Source: Progne subis subis (Eukaryota; Chordata; Aves; Passeriformes; Hirundinidae). Taken from it: 64,000 nt of DNA. The stretch's first letter is position 1. Each line of letters begins with the position of its first letter. The DNA is taken from NCBI GenBank assembly GCA_022316685.1, contig JAKJHU010000024.1:8836943-8900942 (forward strand). The letters are read 5' to 3'. A model generated the notes under the pieces. The model was given only the letters and a program-made list of their open reading frames with translations. It was not told the DNA's origin and made no database searches. This document shows, piece after piece, positions 37,561 to 49,521 of this stretch. Both the position numbers and the translations under genes were made by a program.

Positions 37561-40500
37561 GTATGATTGCTAGAAGTTTTCATTTGCACCTGCTAAATTG
37601 TAGCTGGATTCTAAGTTCATAAATACTAGCATTCATCTTGCTGCTTCTCATTTGGCTCCCGCTAGTCTGCATTTGCCTATGTGTAACCACCACACACTCA
37701 CCAAAATATACTACCTCTAAAAGTGATTCAGACCAATAATTGTGCCCTGAGGCATATAGTTGAACATTCATCTCAGAAAAATGAACAATTCTAGTAAGTG
37801 AGCTCGTGTGTATCATATACAATCAATTCTTTTCAGACGACTTAACACACTTAGGACAAAATATTACCCTGCTTTGTTCAAACTCAGTGTATGTTTATAA
37901 AAGTGTCTTACTAATGGTTCTGAGAATTCCTGTAATATATCTGTTGGGGAAACAATGACAAAATTTTGGACAAAAAGTAGTCAAATTCATTTCAATATAT
38001 GCAAAGGAAAATAATTTGGAAAATTTAAAAAAAGATAGTCAACCCATTCCGATCCTAAGTAATGCAATTAGGTGAGTGATGTGTGATCTATCGGAGAAAC
38101 TTTAATGTAGCAGTGCTGGTGGGTTTTCATAAGTACATTTCTTTAGAGTGATTTGAGGCTGAAGACAAACCTCTGTAGTTAGTCTTTAATAGATGATTCT
38201 GTAGAAATTCTGTCCATTCAAAATACAGGGTATATAGCATAGTGCTCAATCTAGACTTAAGGCTCTATAGGATTTAGGAAACAAAGTCTGACCATTATGA
38301 TAATTTTATGCTTCTGTTTTTGTAGGAACATTAACATGCCAATCCATTCTATGCATGGATCTATACCTATAGTTTTAATTCACTTAGACTGCAAATATAC
38401 ATACGTATATGTGCCAGTTCCTTAGGTACTTTTATTCAATAGATATCAAGGGGTTTTATGAAGGAAGTTAAGTTGGATGATTGTCTCAACTTTGCAGGTA
38501 GGGAACTTAAAGTAGGGAGGGCTTTGTAGACTTCCTGAAGGCCTAAAAATAATTCTCAAAACGGAGTGGTGGTTTTCTAAAAAGTTTTTGACAGCATAAG
38601 ACAAACCATATTCTGCTGAGCATTTGTGCTTTGGTATTCCAAAACTTTCTTAAAAGTGTGCTATTACCCCAGAAAACATAGGAACAGATTTTTAAGTGTT
38701 AGCTTGTTAAAGTTCAGCTGAAGGTTTTGCACCGGAAATTAGGGTGGAAGGCAAAATCCTGTTTTTCATGTGAAGATGTTTATGTCAATCCATAGCAAAG
38801 AAGAAGCAACTGGCCATGAGAAAATAATAAAAACTGTAATCATTTTTATATTCTTTACTTACTGTATATCTAATGCAAAATTGAAATCGTGCACTGGGTT
38901 TCCTTACTTGGTGAAAAATATCTCTAATGCCCAAGATGCATTCAGACTGGAAGTGTACCCATGCATACATAGAGATGGAAGCCTGTACATAAAATTATAC
39001 CCATGTACCTCCATGCACATGCTTTATATCTTGTGATCCATCCTTTCCTCCCTGTCATTAAGGCAAATCCTAATCCACATTTTCACCATTTTTTCTTGGG
39101 TTTCAGTTTTAAAACAACATTTATATGACCATGGTTTTTGTGTTTACAGTATTTTCTATTGTGCCAGCTGCAGTTAAGTATTTATTTGGAAAGCTTCGTT
39201 GAGACTGGCCAAAAAACCAAAAAATCCTTAATACTTTTCAGAAAAAATTCTTTGCTATCACTTATTATTTAATGAGGCGAAGATGGAATTGTTGAACCTA
39301 CAACCTCAGTAGTGATCAGATTAAAAACTTGCCGATTTTGTCTGCCCTTCCAAACAGTTGCAGTTTGTTCTGATGAGATTCCACGCAGGAGTAATGTGTT
39401 GGTTTAGTCTTATTTGTGAGTAGCCAGTAGCTTTCACAGATGATGGGCTGGACTACTAAAGTAGGTCTCAAAACAGTATCTGCAAGACTGGTGGAAATGA
39501 CTGCTTATCAGATCGATGGTCCACGTCTATTTGAATTGTTACTTATTAAGCAAAGATCAGCCAGCAAAATGGTCTTCAGGGAAAATGTTCTGCCAGCCAG
39601 TGATTTCTGGACTACAACCCTTGTCCTGAGTCGCAGTCCTGAAGAATGTGAGAGAGGTCAGTTTAGAGGTAATAAAACCTTCAAACTCTTGGCTGTGGTG
39701 AGGAAATTTCCCTGTCCCACTGTGGTAGTTTCCTAGCTACTCTGTTTGCTCAGGCCAGCTAAAAAGCAGCGTGGAAGTATTGTATGTTAGAGTCCATTAT
39801 GCTCTAGAGAAAATTGTCTTCTAGCTAAAATCCAAAACAAAGGAAAATGCTAAAATATGGTAATGAGATTGTGGACCAAGTTTACATGGACAAATCTTCA
39901 TAACAGCAAATAAGGAAATTAGTCATAAAAATCCAGTCAACCAGTAGCAGAATTTGTGCCTGTAAATTCTTAAGCATCACTTTGAAAATGGCCATTGTAA
40001 TGAAAAGAAAGTAATCTTGGTTTGATGGAAGCAGTGGTCATCAGTTTTCTCTAGTAAGCATTGGTAAGGAATGTTTGTGCTCATGTTCAGTGTATAATAG
40101 GACATTGTGGTATTGGCACAGTCCTATTTCTAGCAATGAGTTATTCTTAGTTGGGTCTGGTTCCTCTGTGTCTTTATTAAAAAAAAAAAAGAGAAAGCAG
40201 AGCAAATACACTACAGTGAAGCATGAGGACTCTTCAGAATTGTTTGGTTATCTTTAGTAATTGCTTGCAATTATAGCCCTTTTTGCTTAATTTCTTGTAA
40301 GCTTCTGGCTGACTTGCCACCCTTTAAAGAGCTGCCTGGATGAAGAATGTGTTATAAGCAAGCTGGATACAGGTAAACAGAAAAGACAGGGTGTGCCCAT
40401 GGATCAGTGTTCTCTGTGGAAATGTTTTTTTTCACTTGTTGTTATTATTTTAGTTTTGAGGAGTTGTTAATGTGGATCTGAGGATAATCTGTTTGGGCAG

Positions 40501-40740
40501 AAGTTTGTGGAGGGGGAAAAAAGTATACTTTAAATGTCAGATTATATTTATAGAAATTGAAGCTTGGATTACATGTAATTGACAGTGCCCTTTAGATTAA
40601 CAAGTGAGATAGGATCATCTTATTTTCAATAGTCTTTTATGTTTAAGGTGTTTCTTTAATGGTTTGGATTGCTGCTTAAAAATAGAAAGCCTGTGCATAT
40701 GCTTCTGCTTGCTAGGGTACTGCAGACTTGATTTCTGAGG

Positions 40741-40779
40741 TTGCTGACAGCTTCTGAAAGATTTAGAAACTGTCAGCAG
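40741..40779 (+). repeat. Hairpin-forming inverted repeat, about 14-bp stem
   Basis: TGCTGACAG (40742-40750) pairs perfectly with CTGTCAGCA (40770-40778), plus an outer T-G wobble. After one C-A mismatch, TTCT (40752-40755) pairs with AGAA (40765-40768), leaving a 9-nt loop. At 39 nt it is shorter than a canonical microRNA precursor. Confidence 0.8.
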
Positions 40780-41111
40780 GAAACATTCCCATAGAATCTG
40801 TACTGTGAACTTTTTCTGGAAAAACAGCATCATTTAGCAGGTAATATATCTGCAATAAAAATACAGTTATGCAATAATGGCTCATTAATATGGTCGATCA
40901 TAACGTGGTCTTTTCAATTCAATTTAAAAAGGAACTTGTGGAAAGAAATAAGTTCCTACTCAGCTAGTTAGTGAACTTAGTTATTTCTTTTCTATTGTTG
41001 GGTTTTAAGCTTTGAAATAGCTATTTGATTTGAATAGGAAATAACATTCAGTCATGACATTTGATTTCTGCATAAACAGATTTCCATTTATGTTTAGATT
41101 AGTACAATACA

Positions 41112-41147
41112 TTTTTTTTTCCTTTTTTCCCTTTTTTTTTTTTTTTT
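41112..41147 (+). repeat. Pyrimidine tract, 36 nt, mostly T
   Basis: Pure C/T from 41112 to 41147: T runs interrupted by CC and CCC, ending in 16 T before AAAAACC. It has no AG close enough downstream to suggest a typical splice acceptor. Confidence 0.95.
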
Positions 41148-42258
41148 AAAAACCTTTTTGAATATGCTAGAAACTGCTGGAATACTTCAGTATGTAACTG
41201 CTAATTTATCCTTTATGTCTTTATGATCTTGTCAGTGCTTCATGTCTACCATAGTTTTTCTAATCTAAAATAATCCCAGTGAAATCCTTTGATTGTCTGT
41301 TTGGACCTGATCCATTTCTAAAGCAGGAATGTAATGGGCTTTATGGCACTTACTTGGAAGTAATTTATCCAACGGAGTGAATATAGATACTTGTTTTAAT
41401 AAGAATATGCTTTATGGTAAGTGGAGACGGCTATTTAATTAGCCAAAGGGAAAGTAGTTCATGTTACAATCTGTTCCAATCATCTTGGACATTAAACAAA
41501 AAGTCGGGCAAAGTTATTTATGTACATGCACTTTATTTGCAGTTGTTTTGAGTAACCTCTTGGTAGAACTTTACAGTATTATCTGGGGAAAAAAATGTGG
41601 ATGTGCATTTCTTTTAAAAAAAAATGTAAACAGGAGTTTCACTTATTGCTGTCAGTGCTTCAAGTGCGCATCTCTTAAAGCAGTTGACAGTGGCAGCAGT
41701 GCTCAGTTTATCCTGGATAATACGCTCTTTTGACATTTGGTGGTTTACATCTTTTTGGTGTGAAGGCTGATATAGGATGCTATAAAAGCATTACACTCTG
41801 CTTCTTTCTAATGTGGATTTTTCTATTGCCTTGAGCTGCCTATTGCATAGATAAATAAGATGTATTTCTGAAGCAGAAGGATTCCTGTGCAGTGCTGTAG
41901 AAGCTGCTAGGATTTTAGAAGGATTAGAACAGCATTTGGAAACTAAATGGGGACATGCTTCCTTCACTTTTTCTGACTGTATTGAGTACTGAACTTTTCC
42001 TTAATGCTTTGTGTTAAAAGCTGCTATTAGTAATATTTGTAGTTACAAACCTAAAAACAGCAAAGCAAAGGAGGAGCAGTGTGCAAGTATTAAAACGTTC
42101 TGTTATTTATGAGTATGATATACTTTGTTGTTAGAGTGTACTAACTCCAATGCTTCACCTTCTTGCAAAATTGTCTTCCTTTAAGGGACTAATCCATAAG
42201 CTGTTTGATTTGATTTAATAACTTTTGTGGACTCCAGTGGTCTTTGGATGACATGTCA

Positions 42259-42276
42259 AGGAAGGAAGGAAGGAAG
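42259..42276 (+). repeat. Short (GGAA)4 microsatellite
   Basis: Four consecutive GGAA-type units. GGAA is also the ETS-factor core, and GGAA microsatellites can bind ETS proteins, but four units with no nearby gene carry no functional weight. Confidence 0.92.
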
Positions 42277-44092
42277 TCTCATTTACCCAAATGAAGTTTG
42301 AGCTATTGCAAATACAGGGCACTTTTGGAGAAAAAGGGGTTGCATTTTCACATATGAGAGGTGCTTGCCTAATCAGTAGTTAAAATGTTTATTTGTAATT
42401 GTTACTGTCTCTTCTCCGCCTACCATTTTGTCTGTAGAAAATCTTCTGAGGTTTTTACACTTAAGCAGATCACCAGGATGTTCCTGAATAACTGATTTCA
42501 TATGCAATTTGTCAGTTCACAGGAATTTGTGTATAGTTCACAGCATTTTGTGTAGTAAAGCCTTCATTGTGCTGGACAGACAAGTATTTTCTCAGCATTA
42601 TGATAAGAGACACAGATATCAGGCATACTCATTCAAGAGGAATGCCTGTTGCAAGAGGAGTGAAGTCCTAGGGCTGAGTTTATTCAGTGTAAAGAAAAAT
42701 ATAAAAATTAAAGAAGCACTTTTCTTACAGCTCCAGCTTCCAACCTCTTGTACAGTGAGTTGGAAGAGTTTTTGATATAAGACAGCGGGTAGTGTGTGCT
42801 GACACTTTCCCTCCTCCCCACAGACATGTATCACCAGCTGGTTTATGTGACCTGCTTGTTCCCATGAAGTCAATGGTAATGCTGGAATACTCGGGAAATA
42901 TGGCCTGCATACAAGCACAAGTCATGACATAGCCTGCAGTCTAAAAGCCAACAGACTCATGGCTTTCTTCTCTGCAACAAGTCAGAGATGAGCAACTACT
43001 GTAAATTGTATGGATATCTGAAACAGACCATTTTATTCAGCTACATAATGAAAATAAAAGCATCACACTAAAGGGGAGAGATGTTTGGTTTGGGTCATAT
43101 TATGACAAAATTCCATATTAAATCAATTGAGCAGCTCGGTTCTGGCAAATCACCAGTAGGTTACTCACAAGTATCAGAGACTTGCTGTGTCCAGTACTAC
43201 CGTGATAGCAAATGTTAATAGACAGCTCAAGCTCTGTTCAAAATTGCACTTTAAAGTTGAAGCAAAAAATTAAAGCAGGTATTTATTATACACAAATACT
43301 GCCCCAAAACCCGGAGGAAAGCCTGTCTGAACTCCCTAGGTTTAATTGTCTAAGGCCCATTTTCTGGAAGGTGCTAATTGCCTCCTAAGGGATGCCAAAT
43401 GCTCTCAGATCATTGAATTCAATGAACCCCAATTGATGTATTTCAGTGAATTCCGGATGAAGTCAGCCCTTTGAGCTCTACAGACTCAAGGGCTCTCAGA
43501 AGTATGCTGGATCATGTCCTACATGGACAAACAAAACAATGTTAGTGCAGTGTTCTGTATGGCAACCAGGGAGGTTAATAGGTCAAGAACATCAATTAGA
43601 ATCTATGTAGCTGTACTTTATGCCTTCATTTTTTGGACACAGATGCATCTTTCACTTTTTGCACTGTGAGTAGTCCCATCAATTCAGTTATAGGGAACTG
43701 TTTAACGTCTACAACTCAATGCACCTAATTGCTTGCAGGGCTAACTCCTAAGGGATTTAAGAGCAGGCACTGGACAGGTTTGCTGCTCTCCCAGTCAGCT
43801 GGACAATGGAGCTTCCTCAGGAGCTGCTCCTGAAGCCCATTTTGTGGGCTCTGATGGTTCAGGTGCTGCTGCAGAGGCAGCTCAGCTGTGCTTGCAGGTG
43901 TTACATAATTATGAATGTGGTAACATCAACAGTAAATCCAGGGTTGAAAGTGCCCTCCCTTTGCAAAGCCCTGAGATTGAACAATGTGTTTAGGGTATAT
44001 ACAAACTCTAAAAAATACAGCAAACGCTTCTTAGCACCTCTCTGGAGCTTTTGGGACTAAACTTCTTACCCCATATTGGCAAATTTAGCTTT

Positions 44093-44113
44093 TCAACTTC
44101 ACTGTGAAGTTGA
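44093..44113. repeat. Perfect inverted repeat, 9-bp arms, 3-nt spacer
   Basis: TCAACTTCA (44093-44101) and TGAAGTTGA (44105-44113) are exact reverse complements around CTG. No function was recognised. Confidence 0.85.
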
Positions 44114-45646
44114 TCATTACATTATATTGGCAGCTCTTATCTATTACTGACATGCAACTACTATTTCATTTCCAGTGAAATGCAGTAGCCTTTTCAAAGT
44201 GACATTGCACACTCATGGGAAATAACAGGCATGCTTTACTGATCACAGATCATCAGATCCTCAGATTTAGATCTCACACAAAAGACCTTCAGAACTCCTA
44301 ACACCTGAATCCAATACCAAATCAGAAGGAAAAACATTGTCTATTGCATCACTAAGCCATTCCTGTAGTGGTAAGCTTTCTTGGAGGTCTCTCTTCCAAA
44401 TGCTAAGCAGCCCAACCGGTCTTAGCTTTTAAGATCATAGCCCAAGGTGGTATGGCTGCAGGCCATAACTCTAATGAAAACCTGGTACAGTGGGTAGATT
44501 GTTTCTGGATCTCATTATAGGCAATTGTTCCACTACTTCTGCTGTTTGTAATTCCTAAACCTAATATTTACCTCTGAGCATTCAAAGTTATTTTGAATTT
44601 TATCTTGACAAATCACTAAGGGGTCTATTCTTCTTTCAGTGCATGCATTTAACTCTCATTAATGTTCATATGAGTTATACACAGAGCTCAGCTCCAGGAG
44701 GTTTTTCCAGCAGGGCCTGAGTCCCAGCCCTTATATGGTGTTTCAAAGTTTCTTAGGCTTCTGAACAAGCACAAAATTCTTCTGCCCAAATGGAGCAGAA
44801 CAGTGCTTCCTCCCACCCTCTGCTATGACCTTCTGGTCTGCTACACCTATCAGTGGTAAGGAGTCTGTCCCCTTTTCTTTCCCCATTTCCAGCCATGCTT
44901 ATATATACATACTAGGAATCTTGAGAGCATGGTTTAGCAAAGAACTCACTCAGGCTCGGTATTACAGAATATCCTTGTGCAAGCTTTTACTGTGGAGTAA
45001 CTGACAGTGTATTTTGTACTAAATCAGGTTCTAAATTATGCCTAACGCTCAGTTAACTGGAAAGGAAAACAAGTCCAGGCATATTGCACACCATTTTGAT
45101 GTTCCGTGAGCTGTCTGGCAGTTTTTCAGTTATACTTCTCAAAGATACTTTGCCTTTTTTCTTCATATTCTTGATGAAATGTTATGTATCCTGGACAGAG
45201 CACATGATATCTAGAAACAAACAAACCCTGAAGGAATTAATTTTTAGACACAAGAACCCAGAGGTTTAATAGGATGAGTGTTGTTCATACTGTATGAGCT
45301 TCTGTAGCATGAGTTGACATACTTAGCATAAAGATTTTGGAAAATTATGATTTCCTGGGGCTTCGGCACCAACCCTTTGATACAGTGCAGGTTACTTTGT
45401 CAAGCACTGACTGAAGCAATCTCAAAGAAAATGCTGGAAATAGAAGGGGCTATTTCAAAACTTAAAAATGCCTCTGCAGGGCAAGGTGCATTCTCCTCTT
45501 CCTAGTGAAAAGAAAATAAATCTCTTCCTAATAGAGAAGAGCTGTAGAAAATGGACCTGGAAATACCAATGTCTGCATTAAAGAGATCTCTGGATACTGT
45601 CATGAAATAGCCAAATATGTCGCTTCTGCAGGTAAAGCTCACTGGG

Positions 45647-45660
45647 AAAAAAAAAAAAAA
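45647..45660 (+). repeat. Poly-A tract (14 A)
   Basis: Uninterrupted run of A after actggg, followed by gaaatc. No retroposed body was recognised upstream. Confidence 0.95.
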
Positions 45661-47357
45661 GAAATCATTCTTCCACAGGCTTTAATGTTTTCTTTGAGGC
45701 TGGAGGAAGGAAGAGGGGAGAACTACCCCCCATTTTTGACAAAAGCCAAAACCACAGGAAACACGATATATCTGAAATTAACTGTGCTGCAGGGAATGCT
45801 GGACTGACTGATGGTGTCTGACATAATTTTGGTCAGTTTTAGTGCTGTGGTTTGCAGAGAAGAATCAAATTGGAAGGAATTTTGTTGGTTCTGGGGCTTC
45901 CAGGGCCCACAGTCCAGTGTACTATCTGTCCTGAGAGTGGGGATGTAAGATTTCTATTCCACATGGTTCCCAGAATTTGGAACAGTATTGAAGACGGGCA
46001 GCCTGAGCAGATTTCAGAAGTGAGAATCTGAAAGCTTGTATGAAAGCAGTATGATGACAGATACCATCCTGCAGATACCTACAGGCTACAGTGCAATCCA
46101 TTTTCAGGCATGAGGCAAGGGTCCTTGATCCCAAAAGCTCTGGTTTGACTGAGGTTGGCAAGGCTTCCAGATAAGTAGCAGTACTGAGAACTTCAGCGGA
46201 AGGATATACAGCATTCTGGGAAACTGGGCTTCCCAACAGCTCAGCAGCCAGGCTGGCAAGAAGCCAGACATGCTAAAACCTGCCTAACAGACAGGGTGTC
46301 ATCAGGTGTTGGCTGAAATACTCTGGGGATAATTTATAGATTTTGATGAACCAGGATTTTTGACAAGCAAATGTCACTGGAGAATTCCCAATGAACTGTA
46401 GTTTCCAGCAGTCTGAGATGGTTTCGATGTTGTTTGGTTTAAACCAGGTCTTCTTATAAAATGCAAACAAATGTTAATTACCATGTGCAAAACTATGATG
46501 TAAAAGTTATCTCTTTTGGGTGCGTAGGTTACCTACAGAAAGCTAGTTCCTAAGTAAATACTATGTATTTTCTGTACAGAAAGCCCAGGGTTCTAGGATT
46601 TTGCCTCCTTTTCACTTCCTAGGTGGAGTGACCTGGCCAATCAGACAATAAAGGAAGGTGTAAATTAGTAGCTCCAGCCTGAAAGAAGGAAAGTGCTATT
46701 TGATGTTGTGATTCCTACTTCTTCCTTGGGGACAGAACTTAGAATTTCATGGTCAGTTGTAGGCTCTCAATCAGGACTGCCTCTCTTGCACCCTTAGGAG
46801 CTAAACAAGCTACAATGCCCTATGTGTTTTTCTTGTGGAGATTTCAGTTTGTCATATGAGCAGAACCCAATGTGTTTCTAATTCATCTCATTCTCCTTAG
46901 TTTTGGGATAAAAATGGCTCTGTCAGAGCCTGCCACTTATTTTTGCTCTAGTTGTTTTACTTGGGTTGCTTTTGGGTTTGTACCTGGGAGTATCTTGGTG
47001 TTTCTTCCCTGTTATCCACATTCTGCTCTCGAGGTGCCTTTTGTCCTAAACCCTTGAGCTGTTTCCCCAAGGGCTTCCCCATTTTCTTGTGTCTTACCAA
47101 ATTGTGCAATGATGTAGCATGGTCATCATGTTCCTGCTGGTTCCACTAACAGCCTCTTTCTTAGTCTCAGACTGACTTCCACTGTTGTATGAGAAAGGTG
47201 GTGTTGATGTGTCTGACACTGCAGCAGAATCTCCCAACTTTTTCTTTGTCCTAGTATCTAATGTTAAACTAATGCACTAAATCAAACCTCATGCCTTGCA
47301 GACAGGCAGTCCAATATAAAAGTCACACATTTTAAAGCTTTCATGCTTAAGAAAATT

Positions 47358-47440
47358 GAATCATAGAATCATTTATTGGAAAAAGAATAATTTGTTGGAA
47401 AAGACCCTTCATAGAAGAGTAAGAGCTAACAACTGCATCT
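47358..47440 (-). mobile_element. Short CR1 3' fragment with internal duplication, minus orientation
   Basis: Begins gaatcatagaatcattt, the antisense CR1 3' terminus, and resumes with 'gttggaaaagacccttcat', the next block of the family. Between them the segment ATTT-ttggaaaa-ga is present twice (47371-47386 and 47390-47404), so about 19 bp appears to have been duplicated after insertion. Homology fades by about 47440, so the copy is about 80 bp. Confidence 0.78.
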
Positions 47441-48135
47441 GGATAGCAGCCGTCATAGCATTATATTTAATATACTATATATTTTTATTTTTCTATCCTC
47501 TGGATAGTTTTTTACAGAGATGGTATGGTGAAGTGTGCTTTCAGCAATGATGAGAGTGGCTTTGATGCTCTCAAATGACAGTTTTACCTTACAAGGAACA
47601 ATAACCAAGCTTATATTTTCACTAATTGGTGGCACCAGCGAGCTCTACAGTTGGTGCAATATCTTTGTTTTTAAACAGTGAGCTCATTAGAGGCAGTAGG
47701 CTGCTTCCATTGGAATGGTTAACAAGCTGCAACCCAGAACATTTCTGCGTGCCTTTCCACCCCCTCAGAGACTGCCTTAGTCATCATAGCCTAAGAAAGT
47801 AAGAAAGATTGTTTGCTGAAATGTGAAGGAATTTTACTATTCTATGGTATTGGAATTAACATATTATTATTGGATTCCAGGCCTTTATTACTTTAATGTC
47901 TTTATTTTGACTATGGTTCTAAAAAAGCAGACCTGTGAAAAAACTTCTAGCTTAATACACAAACATAAAACTTTTAAGCGCATTATGGTGGAAACATGCT
48001 TGATTGAGAGCTGTGGGCATTAATATAACTAATTCAATCTAAATTTGCTTCAGTACTCTCTATTTACTGGAATAACTTGAGCTAAGCAATGGTTATATTG
48101 TCTTGTTCTGGAAGGAAAACAATTGTTCCTTGTAT
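47441..48135. other. Spacer between two CR1 copies, no gene recognised
   Basis: AT-rich unique sequence with frames up to 66 codons and nothing recognisable. The right edge is the 3' terminus of the large CR1 copy at 48136. Confidence 0.6.
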
Positions 48136-49521
48136 ATCACAGAATCACAGAGGAGCTTAGGTTGGAGAGGACCCTAAAGGTCATCTGGTTCCAATGCCAC
48201 TGCCAAGGGCAGGGACACCTCCCACTACTCCAGGTTGCTCAAAGCCCCATCCAACCTGGCCTTGAACACTCCCAGGAACAGGGCATCCACAACTGCTCCA
48301 GACAGCTGGTTTCAATTCATCACCATACTACTAGTAAAGAATTTCTTCCTAATATCCAATCTAAACCTACTCTTTTTCAGTTTAAAGCCATCTGCCCCTG
48401 TCCTATCACCATTTGTCCTTGTGACAAGTTCCTCTCCAACTCTCTTGGAGCCCCTTCAGGTACTGCAAGGGGCTGTAAGCTCTCCCCAGAGCCTTCGCTT
48501 CTCCAGGCTGATGAACTCCAATTCTCTCAGCCTGTTTTCACAGAAGTGCTCCAGCCCTCTGATCATCTTTGTTGCCCTCAACTGGACTCATTCCAGCAGG
48601 TCCACGTCTTTCTTATGTTGGGGTCCCAGAGCTGGACACAGCACTCTACCCATTGTCTCATGAGAGAAGAGGGGGAGAATCCTCTCCATCCACCTGCTGG
48701 CCACATTGCTTCAGCTGCAGCCCAGGATAGGGTGGATTTTCTGGGCTGTGAGTGCACACTGCTGGCTCGTGCTGACCATCTTGTCAACCCAAACCCCCAA
48801 GTCCTCCTCAGGCTGCTCTCATTCCATTCTCTGCCCAGCCATGTTAGTGCTTGGGATTGCCCTGAGCCAGGAGCAGGACCTTGCTCTTGTTGAACTTGAC
48901 GAGGTTCACATGGGCCCACCTCTCCAGCCCGTCAGTGTCCCTCTGGGTGGCATCCCTTCCTCCAGCGTGTCGGCCACACCACACAGCTCGGTGTCATTGT
49001 CACCAATGAGGGTGCTCTTGATCCTGCTGTCCATGTCACCGACAAAGCTGAAACAGAGCCAGTCCCAATTCTGACCCCTGAGATCACCACCAGTCACTGG
49101 ATTCCACTTGGACATTGAGCTGTTGACCGCAACTCTTCAAGGTAGTCCATCCATCAAATCTATGCCTGCCCAGTTTAGAGACAAGGATCTCATGTTAGGG
49201 TAGTGTCAAATGCTTTGCACAGTTCCCTATCCACCAAAGCTGTAACCTTGTCATTAAAAGCCTCAAATCTATCAGGCAATTTTGCCTTTAATGAAGCTGT
49301 GCTGGCTGTCATCAACCAGCCTCCTTATGCTCTATGTGCCTTAGCATAGCTTTCTGGAGGATTCTCCCTGTGCTTGTGATGGGTGCAGAGGTGAGACCTG
49401 ACTAGCCTGTAGCTCCCCAGGTCTTCCTTATTTCCCTTTTTAAAAAATGGAGGTGATATTTCCCTTTTTTCATCGAATGGGAAACTTACTGGACTGCCAC
49501 AACTTCTCAAATATAATAGAA
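48136..49521 (-). mobile_element. CR1 LINE, 5'-truncated, minus orientation, with 3' UTR and part of ORF2
   Basis: The 3' end is marked by atcacagaatcacag at 48136. Reading leftward-coding, the copy then shows the standard avian CR1 order: terminal block, 'ctgccaagggcagggacacc', 'gtaaagaatttcttcctaat', the tcttctccaggctgaa-type block, 'ggtcccagagctggacacag', 'cccaggatagggtggatttt' and 'gaggttcacatgggcccacc'. It ends near 49521 at ggactgccac-aacttctcaaatat. About 1.39 kb of a roughly 4.5-kb element is present, so it lacks the endonuclease domain and 5' end. GC content is visibly above the flanks. The copy cannot be active. Confidence 0.97.
48560..49510 (-). pseudogene. Broken CR1 reverse-transcriptase (ORF2) remnant
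   Basis: Minus-strand translation gives pieces of the LINE reverse transcriptase in the right order but in different frames. FFKKGNKEDLGSYR (near 49440) corresponds to the N-terminal RT block. MSKWNPVTGGDLRGQNW (near 49090) corresponds to the PVTSGVPQGS-type block. FVGDMDSRIKSTL then leads to [10 protein letters not shown] where the family has the FADD-type catalytic box. ECCVQLWDPNIRKTW (near 48630) corresponds to the thumb-side YCVQ-W block. The open stretches 49325-49510, 48906-49115 and 48578-48919 lie in frames that alternate, so at least two frameshifts are present. The catalytic Asp pair is also disrupted by a short deletion and substitutions at 48991-49010. No function is expected. 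Confidence 0.9.

Larger units (their letters stand above)
36390..41111. other. Unique interval with homopolymers, no gene recognised
   Basis: Frames reach 98 codons (39440-39736, plus), with no recognisable product. Homopolymers at 37120-37137 (A), 37537-37560 (T) and 40179-40190 (A), and a hairpin at 40741-40779, are the only structures seen. The poly-A tract at 37120 is not preceded by any sequence recognisable as a processed transcript or SINE. Confidence 0.65.
41148..47357. other. Long unique interval, no gene recognised
   Basis: About 6 kb with frames up to 104 codons (45922-46236, minus), none recognisable. It includes a GGAA microsatellite (42259-42276), a 9-bp inverted repeat (44093-44113) and an A14 run (45647-45660). 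The 45920-46400 segment is comparatively GC-rich and sequence-complex and might be an old unclassified repeat, but it matches no family I know. Confidence 0.6.

Noticed and set aside
48123..48893. 256-codon plus-strand frame as a protein-coding gene
   Set aside because: It is almost entirely the reverse complement of CR1 3' UTR and ORF2 sequence.
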